DNA of 30,215 nt from Chrysophaeum taylorii (Eukaryota; Sar; Pelagophyceae; Pelagomonadales; Pelagomonadaceae), in NCBI GenBank assembly GCA_029834535.1, contig JAQMWT010000541.1:1-30215 (forward strand), given 5' to 3'. The notes under the pieces are model-generated. The model was not told the origin of the DNA. It was given only the letters and a program-made list of their open reading frames with translations, and did not search any database. Of this stretch, positions 8,541-17,351 are shown piece after piece (positions within the stretch are counted from its first letter, which is position 1; each line of letters starts with the position of its first letter). Position numbers and translations under genes: made by a program.

Positions 8541-10845
8541 ATGCTTTATCGCCCAGTGTTTCTCTCACAAGAGCCCAATCTTCGCAAACCCTCTGTCATG
8601 TTACTCTGTTCTGGTTTGTCAACCCCAGCGTTCCTGTCTCAAGCCACTAATGACCTAGGCTTAAATATCAATGTAAAAGTCCGTGTTGAGTCTGATGATA
8701 CGCTTGTGCGCATGTTACGCCACCTCTTTCCTACAGTATTGTTATTTGGATCTTCACCTGCCTTTATCAACCATCTTCACCTGATCTCACCAGAGGAAAG
8801 GCGCAAATTTTATTGCGATATTATTGAGATCACTCCTCCCTGCACCAACAGGGATCTACGAAAGAAGCACAAGACCGACGACTTACATAGCCTGCTCGAC
8901 GACTCTCTGTTCGACAGCATGCTGTCTGTCATCAAACTTCTCCAACCCTTGGTACTACTGGCTGAGATGACACCACCCCACAAGTACTGTCATCAAGACC
9001 ACATAAATGTCGCCAATCTCATCCATGCTAACTAACTAACTAAATTCAGACCTCTCCCGAGCATGGGAGTCAGGCCGGACAGGCAGGAGCCGATCCGGAA
9101 TCACAGAGGAAAATCGCGCAGTTGGGGCTGAGGCGAGGGACGAGGACTCGTTGATGACGGGCCGCCACTGCGCGCGGTCTTGTGCGAAGTCGTGCAAAAG
9201 CGTCGCAGGCCGCAAACGTGTTGGTCCACGAACAATCGACCTGTCCGTCGCGTTCTGCCCAACCGAGCGAACCCCATCCCAGCGCGGACTTTCCGGGTGC
9301 TAACCGGCCAGCCCGGGAGGCGAGCAGGCACCGTCTCACTCCGGGACGGCCGGGGCCGCCGCAGGGAGCCAGCGTGTCAGGCGCCGTCCTCCATCGCAAC
9401 CAACGCATCCATGCCACACTCGATTACTGTGTCGATGTTGTTGACAAGTTCCCGACCTACCTCAGTGGCGACTACCAATATAGGGAAAGGTGGATCTGCA
9501 TCGCACGCAGGTATTCTACTGGACCAATCAACATACTGTCATGGCCTATCCACCACCCACGCCCCTTCTTTAAGATCGTGGATGACATACAAGCCATTCC
9601 TAAACGACTTTGGCTATCCAAAGATATCTATAAAGATTGGATCCGGGTGTTCCCCGATCCTCCATATGTCCCCGTTCCTAAAACGTTTGCACCTTACTCT
9701 CGCACAGGTTCTGTTCAGCTTACTATGACTGACCTTGAAACACTCAACTTGTTATTCCTACGCCTTCATTCACAACAGGCTCACGAGCAACGCACGCACT
9801 CTGTTCAGTCCGAATGTACTTACCATCAGCTGTGTTTCAAACGCTCCTCCTTGGAACCACTGCCACATGCAACTAATCCACTGCATGTCAAGGCTTTTAC
9901 CATCCTCTATAACGTGTTTGCCAGATTGCACACTAACTCACCCACTCCTGTGTCCTATTACATAACCGTTTTCGAAACTGACCAACCGTCACATAGGTTA
10001 CTACTTACAACCTCATCACCATCACACAATACCAACTTCCTAACCGGCGGCCACCATTCTGACGGCAACCTCACCATAGAAAACGCCGCCACCAAGTATC
10101 ATGCTTCCATCGACGCGTTTGGAAGCACGTATACGTTCACTGCTTCCGACATCCCCCGCGACCGGGACAGGTCCATATATTTGGAGCCGTTTATGGGTTA
10201 CTTGTGGATAGTCCAAGCCCTTCCCCAAGTTGGCTCCGCTGCCACCTATGGCACCGCCATACAAAAGCTTTTGTCCAGATGCTCTCTTGTGATGCCTGGC
10301 TGCCCTACTTACAAGGCCACCGACAACTCTTTCGATTACAAAGATTCTCATTTTGCTCTGGAAGATCACCACTTATCCCATAGTCGCTATATAGGGTATC
10401 TTCGTGGAAGTGACCGCAAACTCGGCTCTAAAATCCACTCCATGCTTGCTCCATTGCCCACCGTCCGAGGGTATGCAAACATTATCTTACTCGACCCTCG
10501 CAACGGGAAACTACGCTATCCTACTCGACCGGAGTTGATTCGTGCTAACAACCACACCAAACAACAGGAGTCTTTCCTCTTGTCTCTTCGCCACGACCTT
10601 TGCTGCGACATGCTCAGCAATGCTCTGCCTGCCGGTACGTACAGCACACTGTACAAGCACCTCTCGCTCCTCGTTGCCGATATTAAATCTCTTATGTTGG
10701 ACCCTACCTTCCAACATACTGCTGCCGTGATGAAGAAATCCTATGTATCCACCTTCATGACCTTTGATCCGGCCTCCACCACGTGCAGCACAGATACCTT
10801 GTCTTTGGCACAAACCTTTATGACGTCTATCTCCAGCAACTGCTT
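8541..10845 (+). pseudogene. C5-cytosine DNA methyltransferase encoded inside the Copia element (split by a SINE)
   Basis: Two open pieces, 8541-9022 and about 9406-10845, join at the SINE insertion. C5-methyltransferase motifs occur in order: motif I SVMLLCSGLS (8592-8621), motif II Glu (VRVESDD), motif IV ITPPCT with catalytic Cys at 8841-8843, motif VI LLAEM in place of the usual ENV with the Glu kept, motif VIII GDYQYRERW matching QxRxR (about 9470-9495), a long target-recognition region, motif IX-like KLRYPTRPEL, and motif X-like MLSNALPAG (10609-10635) for GNAVP. The enzyme would add a methyl group to C5 of cytosine using S-adenosylmethionine. PPCT for PPCQ and a weakened FxGxG are unusual. 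It lies between protease and integrase, ends at a junction repeat, and is present in both element copies, so it belongs to the element. LTR elements carrying such enzymes have been reported in charophyte algae and dinoflagellates. Confidence 0.83.
9029..9405 (-). mobile_element. SINE-like retroposon, subtype A, inserted in the methyltransferase
   Basis: A 377-bp insert flanked by the 9-bp direct repeat CATCCATGC (9020-9028 and 9406-9414). The minus copy of the Copia element (about 1360-1385) supplies the unoccupied site. On the minus strand it reads from GGTTGCGATGGAGGAC to GGTCTGAATT plus a (TTAG)n tail next to the left repeat. It closely matches 20552-20956. The first 75 codons of the 9182-10909 reading frame come from this insert, not from the element protein. 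Confidence 0.85.
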
Positions 10846-10866
10846 GACCGAAATGTCGTTAAACTA
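10846..10866 (+). repeat. TExSLNY junction repeat, site 2 (methyltransferase | integrase)
   Basis: Encodes LTEMSLNY at the end of the methyltransferase frame. A (TA)n run starts inside its last codon, and the integrase continues in another frame immediately after. Confidence 0.9.
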
Positions 10867-11618
10867 TATATATATCTTCGTCCTACGAAGATACTCTCGC
10901 TACTCGTGATGATGAGGATGCACCTCCAAGTGACCCTGCTGCGCACCAGGACGACGACGGACCACCTCCTCCTGCCTTGGACACCGAACTCAAGTTCGAT
11001 GTTCGGCGCAAACGTCATATCCCCGCTCATCCCATTCCTCGCCAATCCTTCGCACGCAGATCTGCTGAATACCTCAACGCCAAAGAACGTGCCAATCGCT
11101 TCCACCGGGTGCACCACTGCCCCGACAACGTCGCAGCCAAGGCCCCCAACGTACTGGCTCGCCCTGGCTTCTCTGCCTCAGACCTACCGTATCGCGACTT
11201 ATGCACCGACTGCATCGCACATAACAAGCGCCACCCGCACAAGCACTTCAATCCGACCAAGCCCTCTTTTGAGCAAACTCACAAAGCCGGCGAAGTCTGG
11301 GCGTGCGACGGCGGCTATGTGACAATTCCATCAGAATGGGGAGGCTTCACACATATTATTGTGTTCAAAGAGCTTATCTCGAAATTTATCTTGGTGTACT
11401 TTACACGCACCACCAACGCCACGGAGTTCACTCAAGCTCTGGACTTCGTGTATGACTTTTGTCGTACACAACTCAACGTGCACATGCGCACCCTCTTCTC
11501 TGATGCCTTCAAGCCCTATTTTAGCCAGCACATTACCGCCCCGTACCGCGTCGATAAGGGCATTCAGCTCATCGCTTTCCCGCCGTACATGCACCACTTT
11601 AACTTTGAAGTCGAGTGA
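10867..11618 (+). CDS. Copia integrase, zinc-binding and DD35E core
   Basis: After an acidic, Pro-rich start (EDTLATRDDEDAPPSD) comes a Copia-type pre-integrase zinc finger: HRVHHC followed by CTDCIAHNK (His/Cys pairs about 11103-11230). The catalytic core follows: first Asp in VWACDGGYV (about 11305), second Asp in LFSDAFKPY, and Glu in FNFEVE with 34 residues between the last two, i.e. the DD35E spacing. The enzyme joins element cDNA ends to target DNA. The frame stops at TGA 11616-11618 directly after the catalytic Glu region, so the usual C-terminal part is absent or lies past the stop. The true start is uncertain because it should be released from a polyprotein at site 2; the (TA)n frameshift now separates it. 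Confidence 0.85.
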
Positions 11619-12553
11619 GCTTCATCGCCTCCGCCACACGCTCCTCCCGCGCCTTTCTCGCTCACACCCCACGCTGCTATCCAAGACCATCTCATTCAGA
11701 CGGGGACAAGGACACCTCATCCTCAGAGGGGACACTCTCCACCTCCCTCAGCTCCTTCTTCGTCCCCTGCTCCTGCTTCTCCTCCCTCTTCCGACGCTCC
11801 CGTCGACGATCCTGGCTCTATGCCACCGCCGCCCTTGCTTCCTTCTTACAAAGACCTTTTTGCACAAGATGACCTCATTCTTGTCCCAGGTTCCAAACAA
11901 CCTAACACCCGCAAGGCAACCTCCATGAAAAATATCCAAGCCTGGCTGCAAGCGTCCACTATTGGTGCTTACAAAGCCGCTGGTGGCAAACTCGCCGATT
12001 TCCGCTGGGATCTTCGCCACCACTTTCTTACGATCAAGTCCCCCGCCCTCTCCGCCCTTCATATCATTGGTGGTATCCTCTGGTCTGCTGTCTGCTCAGA
12101 GGGGGAACATGCGTTGTTAGCTCGTCTTCTTCTCCCGTTGCGCACTGACTTACTTGCCCGTTACCCTCACGTCGATGGTTACTTCGCCCACGCTAAGTGC
12201 GCATCCAGCATCCCAGCCGCAACCTTTCTAACTGCTGATGGTTCACCTACGTGCCCCATTCCTCAGCCTCTTTTAGCTGCGTTCACTGAGCACGCTGCTG
12301 CCTTTGGCATCTCTTCCTTACAGTATGCACTTACGTATCTGGCGCCGACCAGCTTTATCGATCACAACTCCTCCGAGTTTGGCGCTAATTCTGCATCTCT
12401 GTCTGACTTGGAGGAATACCTTCTGGTCTCTACAGAGTATATCACCCAGGTCTTACATGCCGACCCTACTATCCATATTCAACTGGAATCTGCTTCTTCT
12501 ACCCCTCCTACTGACGCTGTTTCCGCTTATCCCGAAGTCGCGCACACTGCCTC
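11619..12553 (+). CDS. Proline-rich linker and integrase C-terminal region of Pol
   Basis: The integrase frame stays open after its TGA to 12779. It first encodes a very Pro/Ser/Ala-rich stretch (about 11619-11830), comparable to low-complexity linkers between integrase and RT in Copia Pol. Next is a globular-looking 220-residue segment starting PSYKDLFAQDDLILVPG and including VDGYFAHAKC and YALTYLAPTSF. The second segment matches nothing I recognise. It ends at junction repeat site 3, so it would be released with integrase. Function unknown; the continuous frame and position support it as a real coding part. Confidence 0.55.
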
Positions 12554-12574
12554 GACCGCAACGTCGTTAAACTA
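12554..12574 (+). repeat. TExSLNY junction repeat, site 3 (integrase | reverse transcriptase)
   Basis: Encodes STATSLNY in the integrase-linker frame, about 50 codons ahead of the first Copia RT motif (AIAKELHDIIRFGCF). Confidence 0.9.
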
Positions 12575-14439
12575 TAGTTCACCAGCCACTGTTGGTCCTG
12601 ACGAATATAAGGTCCAAGAAGCGGACGTTTCCATCGACGAATATAAACTTAAGTGCCTCCACGGTATGTCGCCTGAAGACAGGCACGCCTACCTCAAGGC
12701 CATCGCCAAGGAACTCCACGACATTATCCGCTTTGGCTGCTTCAAACTTTCCTTACCCGACGGTGTCTCTCCCTATTGACAGCAGGATGGTGCTGAAGAT
12801 TAAAACAGACTCTGCAGGCAAATACGTTAAGCACAAGGCTCGCCTCGTGCTACGTGGCTTCCTAGCATCCCTTGGCGCCGATTTCTTTGGCACCTTCAGC
12901 CCCATGGCCACAATGACCGCAATCCGGGTACTACTGGCTATTGCAGCATACAAGCAATTGCCTGTCTACCACGCAGACGTCCCGAACGCCTTCGTTCAGT
13001 CTGACATTGATGCCAACGTCTATGTTCAGTTACCAGACGGCATCAAGCTTATCGACCCCGATGACGCTAAGTACAAGGGCCGACGTCTACCGAAACTGCT
13101 GAAGTCACTTTATGGACTTCGGCAATCACCATCTCTTTGGAACAAAGAGATAGACGGCTTCTTCCGTAGCCTTGGCTACAAGCGCCTGCATTCGGACTCT
13201 TGCCTATATGCTCGAGTATCCGCACATGCTAAGTTCGTCGTATGCAGTCTGTCTGTAGACGACATTGTTATTGTGTCCAATGATGACACTCTTCGTACTG
13301 AGTTACAGGATGCCCTCCACAAACGGTATGCTGTAGAGCAGTTTGAACCTGTCCATACCCTCCTAGGCATGCGTGTGTGTCGCACATCTGATGGATCCAT
13401 TTCTCTGGATGTGCAAGCCAAGGATGAACTCTTCGCTGATCACCCTGTCTTGCAGCAACTGACCCCGCTTAAATATCCTATGTCATCGTCCTTCAAGTAT
13501 AAAGATGGCACTCCCAGCTCTGAAACAGAGTTGTACATCAACTCGCACTTTGCCACCCTCCTTGGCAAGCTGGTGTTCATGCAAGTTGCCTGCAGACCTG
13601 ACTTCTCGCAAGCCTTGGGCAGATGTTCACGTGGTATGCATGCACCCACGTATGCTCACGTCCAAATGCTAGAACACCTGCTCCGCTACCTCAAGAAGCC
13701 GGAAAACCGCTCACTTCGCCTCTGGTTCCATCCTAAAGGTAATGCCATTGAAGCTCACCTTCGCACTGTCTCCGCTAATCGAATTGATCTATCCACTGTG
13801 GTCGACTACCAACCGCTGGATGTATCTACTGGAGAGTTTGATCCCTTAGTTGCCATGGTTGACGCTGACAATGCCCCTTCCTTAGCACAGGAAGATAGGA
13901 AATCTACCACCGGGTTTGTCTTCTATCTTTTCAACTGCCTTATTGGTTGGAAAAGCAAGCTTCAACCGATTGTCTCCTGCTCAACTCACGAAGCTGAGTT
14001 GATTGCCCTCAGTATTTGTGCTGATGAAGCTGTTTGGCTACGCAAGCTGCTGTTGGAACTCTCCTTTGTCGTCAACCCCACCTTCTACGTCAACAATGTT
14101 AATGGTGAGAACACCGCTGATCCTGTTGATTTCGATGACAATGACAACCCAATTGCTGAAGATATGCGCTTCATCAGAAGCCTACCTCTCTTGTCTGACA
14201 ATGCTGCTGCTGTTCACACCTCTAATAACCCAGATGGATCCTCTCGATCCAAGGCACTGTCGACCAGATGGTTTAAGATCCGTGAGTACATCTCGCTACA
14301 GAAAATTCGAGTCCATCATGTTCCCGGCAAGCTAAACGTGGCTGATGGTTTTACAAAGCCACTTGCTGCTGAGTTCTCCACTTTTCGTTCTCTACTCGGC
14401 ATGCATCATGCCTCTGATGACAAGCCTTTACAGGATTGA
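12575..14439 (+). CDS. Copia reverse transcriptase and RNase H (one frameshift)
   Basis: The RT starts in the integrase frame (AIAKELHDIIRFGCFKLSLPDG) and moves by +1 near 12770 into the frame ending at 14439. Diagnostic blocks: VLKIKTDSAGKYVKHKARLV, HADVPNAFVQSDI, LYGLRQSPSLW, and the catalytic SVDD at 13252-13263 (usually YVDD). RNase H follows: VDADNAPSLAQEDRKSTTGF, QPIVSCSTHEAELIALS, LLSDNAAAVH, then HHVPGKLNVADGFTKPL, the typical Copia C-terminus. It copies element RNA into cDNA and removes the RNA strand. The TGA at 14437-14439 closes the frame. The same frame continues through TAG (14476) and TGA (14521) into the next ORF. Confidence 0.93.
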
Positions 14440-14456
14440 AGATGCCTAACCCTAGT

Positions 14457-14477
14457 GACCGCAACGTCGTTAAACTA
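14457..14477 (+). repeat. TExSLNY junction repeat, site 4 (reverse transcriptase | ORF3)
   Basis: In the RT frame, 17 bases after the RT stop, it encodes TATSLN and then TAG where other sites have the Tyr codon TAC or TAT. The nucleotide sequence is otherwise kept, so the repeat outlived the reading frame here. Confidence 0.88.
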
Positions 14478-14523
14478 GCCCTGGCCCTACCTTCTTTTGC
14501 CACAATTTTTTGTGCGCGTGTGA

Positions 14524-16506
14524 GTGTCGCTCATGTCCTTTTCTTGGCACTCCCGTGGCCGCGGCATCTCCCCAGTCGTTCGAAGGACAGTCCCACGCTC
14601 GCTCTCCACGGCCGAACCTTCTCCCAGGTTGTCGCAAAAGCGACAACCCATGACTGCTGCTACTGCTACCCCACAGGCTGCTGCTGTTGCACCGACACCA
14701 GCCGAACATATCTCACCTCAGTCGCTAACGCTCCAGGACGGCCTCAGCATGGACTATGCTTTGTACGAACGAGGAATCTCTCTCCTTGAGAACTTCCGTG
14801 TCCCTGTCACCCCATTTCTCTCTTCTTTTATGCGAGTGGAACTCATCACTGCCCTACATTCCGTCTATGAGTCTACTGACTTTTCATTATTTGTGGAACT
14901 GACCACATTCATATCCATGCGCTTACCCATTACTATACCTTGGGAAGCTGCTCCTGCTATTGCTTCTATTGGCTGCTATAGAGGCCCCAAACGCGAACGT
15001 TTCATTTTGTCGTCCTTTTGTACGCAATGCCTCAATGATCTTGGACAACCGACTTTCCTCGTCTCGACCACGTACAGTTCCAAGGCGCAAACACCTCGTG
15101 AACTCCCCACCGAAGTGCTGAGTCACCTCAACACGGACGACCATAAGAAGAATGGTCACATCCCCATCTCGGCTATTACTATGGGTTTGTGCTTTGCGTG
15201 CCACAATACTGATCAGGTGCCTACACAACCTACCGTATGTGCTCGCAATGATACTTCCTTCCAATTCCCTTGTGATGCGCGCTCAGCTGGTCATATACGC
15301 GCTACCCTCATACGCATCTATCATTTGCCAAGGGAGTTATACACTCTTTTGACAAGTATGCTAGCTCAACACCCGTCACTTGTTAACTTGGTCTTATCCG
15401 TATCCGATACAGCCACAGACCCCACCACACAACTGCCATTAGCACTGGATCTTCGGCTTATAACACAGATGCACCTTGAGCATCTTAATTTCCTTGTGAC
15501 TCTTGTTCGAACACAGAGTCGCAAAGCTCAGGCTATGTTCAAGCCCTCCAAATTCCAACATGTGGTTACCACTGTTGCCCAATCGTGGGTACAACATCTT
15601 GACGACTACGTATCATCTTCAGATGATACAAAACCGCCGTCACTCCTGGATGTAATGTTCGGCCCCACTTATACTCAGGCAGAACATCAAGACTTTCTGC
15701 GCTTTTTAAACGCGAAACACCCCCTACTTGCACAGCATGTGTTGACCGAAACGTCGTTAAACTACTCACTCTCCACATCAGACCCTACTCTGGAGATGTC
15801 TTCGCCATCGACACACCCTGCGCCTTCTGCTTCGCTTGATGATTTCGATGCCTTGCGTCAACAAGTCGAACAACTCCAGGAAACTCTTCGAACACACGTT
15901 CGCAAGGTCAACACTCTCAGTGCTGAGAATCTATCTCTACGCACAGATCTACAGGCTGCCATTGCTTCAATCACCTCCCTGGAGAACCGGCTCTTTCCTC
16001 CTACAGCCAACGCCCACGTTTTACTTATAACACTGTACAAGATCACAGAGCTGTTGTCTCGCTTAACTCTTACCGCTCATGACCAATATGCCGCCAACCA
16101 CTCCTCCCCGGACGATCACCTCCTTCATCTGCGTGACAAGTTGCTCTCATGCATTCAGAGCATTCCGCTCTCATGTGAATCGGAAGACTCTTCTATCTTC
16201 TCGGATCCGTTCGCTGAGTCCAACTTCTTGGAAAACCAACTGGACACCCTACAACTTGACTCGCTGGTGCCATCCATACTGAATGCTTTACTTGCACTCA
16301 CGTTTCGCATGGTACCACACCATTCTGCTATTGGTGTTAACCACCTTACAGCAGAAACTGACGACGACGATACCAATACTCTCGAACCAGCAACGATGTC
16401 CACCACCTCAGATAGTCCTAACACACTGTATGTCATACCTGTGTTTCGTAATGTTCTGTTCAAAAGCTTCAAATCGACTCTCAGCTCCACCAAGTCCAAG
16501 CCCTAA
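14524..16506 (+). CDS. Extra 3' ORF (ORF3) of the Copia element, unknown function
   Basis: About 660 codons; the first ATG is at 14533 (the frame opens at a GTG). I do not recognise the family. Residues 1-60 are basic and Ser/Pro/Ala-rich. Residues 70-410 look globular, with FCTQC (166-169) and LCFACH (223-227) that could hold zinc. LTETSLNY at about 409-414 (site 5) divides the protein. Residues 439-492 form a leucine-rich coiled coil (LRQQVEQLQETLRTHV onward). The tail is acidic and then basic. No signal peptide or membrane span is seen, so an envelope is unlikely. It shares the RT frame but is separated by three stops, so it needs readthrough, reinitiation or its own RNA. It sits before the polypurine tract, inside the element. 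Confidence 0.75.
   Translation: MSLMSFSWHSRGRGISPVVRRTVPRSLSTAEPSPRLSQKRQPMTAATATPQAAAVAPTPAEHISPQSLTLQDGLSMDYALYERGISLLENFRVPVTPFLSSFMRVELITALHSVYESTDFSLFVELTTFISMRLPITIPWEAAPAIASIGCYRGPKRERFILSSFCTQCLNDLGQPTFLVSTTYSSKAQTPRELPTEVLSHLNTDDHKKNGHIPISAITMGLCFACHNTDQVPTQPTVCARNDTSFQFPCDARSAGHIRATLIRIYHLPRELYTLLTSMLAQHPSLVNLVLSVSDTATDPTTQLPLALDLRLITQMHLEHLNFLVTLVRTQSRKAQAMFKPSKFQHVVTTVAQSWVQHLDDYVSSSDDTKPPSLLDVMFGPTYTQAEHQDFLRFLNAKHPLLAQHVLTETSLNYSLSTSDPTLEMSSPSTHPAPSASLDDFDALRQQVEQLQETLRTHVRKVNTLSAENLSLRTDLQAAIASITSLENRLFPPTANAHVLLITLYKITELLSRLTLTAHDQYAANHSSPDDHLLHLRDKLLSCIQSIPLSCESEDSSIFSDPFAESNFLENQLDTLQLDSLVPSILNALLALTFRMVPHHSAIGVNHLTAETDDDDTNTLEPATMSTTSDSPNTLYVIPVFRNVLFKSFKSTLSSTKSKP
15744..15764 (+). 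repeat. TExSLNY junction repeat, site 5 (inside ORF3)
   Basis: Encodes LTETSLNY between the globular part and the coiled-coil part of ORF3. Confidence 0.9.
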
Positions 16507-16641
16507 GACACCCCTTCTATACTCTTGATGCTTCGTATGTGACCTCTGCGACCATCAAGACTGTATTCTCCTTTTTCTTTCCTTCATCATCATCTTTCTC
16601 CAGAGATGTTCTATAGTCGCACCTTGCGCTTAAGACATCTC
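16507..16641 (+). other. 3' untranslated region of the outer Copia copy
   Basis: About 135 bp between the ORF3 stop and the polypurine tract. It is pyrimidine-rich in the middle (TTTCTTTCCTTC). No gene is seen. Confidence 0.6.
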
Positions 16642-16648
16642 GAGGGGG
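16642..16648 (+). promoter_or_regulatory. Polypurine tract
   Basis: GAGGGGG directly precedes the TG of the LTR at 16649. This is the expected plus-strand primer site and fixes the right-hand repeat as a 3' LTR in plus orientation. Confidence 0.75.
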
Positions 16649-16963
16649 TGCAGAGAAATCTGCTGCCTCTTACCCTTATCCGTCCGTTGAGAACGTGATC
16701 TCTTCCTTACCCTTCTTCTTCCTTTCTACACAGTCAATTAGTCCTCTGATTTGTGCTCAAGCTCATCATCATGGTCTAGCGCGTCCCGAGGTATGTAGCA
16801 CTATACACTTAACCTTTCTCGTGTAGTTCTAGATGCCGCCTGTCGTGTTCTGAGGATATTGGGAACATAACCTTTTATTCCCCGAATTAAATACTTCCAG
16901 ACGCTCATGATGAGACGGGATGATTTCCCAGGTGACTTACCACTGCATGCTAAATGCTCTGCA
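16649..16963 (+). repeat. 3' LTR of the outer Copia copy
   Basis: 315 bp, starts TGCAGAG and ends CTCTGCA. It is the reverse-orientation counterpart of 6484-6798, the same length with few differences by eye. The polypurine tract lies immediately upstream. Confidence 0.9.
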
Positions 16964-16977
16964 CTGGGCCCATAACC
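16964..16977 (-). promoter_or_regulatory. Second half-tRNA(iMet) primer-binding site, next to another LTR family
   Basis: CTGGGCCCATAACC on the plus strand is identical to 6470-6483. On the minus strand it directly follows the end of a second LTR type (GTTCTCTA at 16978), so it reads as that family's primer-binding site. The 3' LTR of the outer Copia copy abuts its other end. Confidence 0.65.
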
Positions 16978-17095
16978 TAGAGAACAGTTATTTCAACTGT
17001 GTTACCCTTCAGCCGAGCGTGGGGACAGTGGTAGTCTGTCCTCGAATCTGTCTCCTGGAACGAGGACAGCCGGTGTGAATAAGACCCGTTCTCTA
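16978..17095 (-). repeat. Fragment of a second LTR family (LTR2)
   Basis: TAGAGAACAGTTATTTCAAC through GTGTGAATAA matches 29333-29425 with few changes, including the GAGGACAG and GGTAGTCTG segments. After 17080 the sequence diverges and ends GTTCTCTA. Boundaries beyond the shared part are uncertain. Confidence 0.55.
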
Positions 17096-17351
17096 CCGGA
17101 TTACCAAAGTGAAAGTTGGCCGAATAGTAAGGGCAGCTTATTTGGCCCACTTTACGTGTCGGTTCTCTACCGGTGATGTAAAATGAAATGGATTTGATGG
17201 TTGTTTTGCGGCTTGTATAATATTTAATAAAGGGGAAATCGCAATTAGGCCAAGGGCGGATTAGTTAGATCCAACTATTCCGTGGTTTAATTATAGCTTC
17301 ATCATGACTTAGTTGGGGCAACGTCGATGGCTTAGTTTGATTCGAATGATA
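17096..17351. other. AT-rich intergenic stretch, no gene seen
   Basis: It contains a second GTTCTCTACCGG (17160-17171). It also holds the left arm of a perfect 11-bp inverted repeat, CTTAGTTTGAT at 17331-17341 and ATCAAACTAAG at 17351-17361. I see no ORF or RNA gene. Confidence 0.5.

Larger units (their letters stand above)
6799..16963 (+). mobile_element. Outer Copia-type retrotransposon with methyltransferase and extra 3' ORF (5' end outside window)
   Basis: Module order: gag C-terminal half, protease, DNA methyltransferase, integrase, linker, reverse transcriptase/RNase H, 660-codon ORF, polypurine tract, 3' LTR. Protease-integrase-RT order defines Copia. The 5' LTR and gag N-terminus are missing, and the sequence starts in mid-gag directly at the other copy's LTR. 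Frameshifts at about 8020, 10866 and 12770, in-frame stops and a SINE at 9029-9405 make it defective. Five copies of a 21-bp TExSLNY sequence divide the coding region. Confidence 0.88.

Noticed and set aside
9182..9405. N-terminal 75 residues of the 575-codon frame as part of the element protein
   Set aside because: They are encoded by the SINE insert, which has a 9-bp target duplication and is absent from the other copy.
12760..12785. Programmed +1 frameshift in Pol
   Set aside because: No slippery codon or stem is evident, and the copy has other frame changes; an indel is the simpler cause.
14524..16506. Envelope gene
   Set aside because: No signal peptide, membrane span or furin-type site is visible.
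6484..16963. A single DNA transposon or DIRS-like element with 315-bp terminal inverted repeats carrying Copia genes
   Set aside because: The repeats have LTR ends (TG...CA); one is preceded by a polypurine tract and the other followed by a primer-binding site in opposite orientation, and gag starts truncated. Two nested elements explain this better; there is no tyrosine recombinase.
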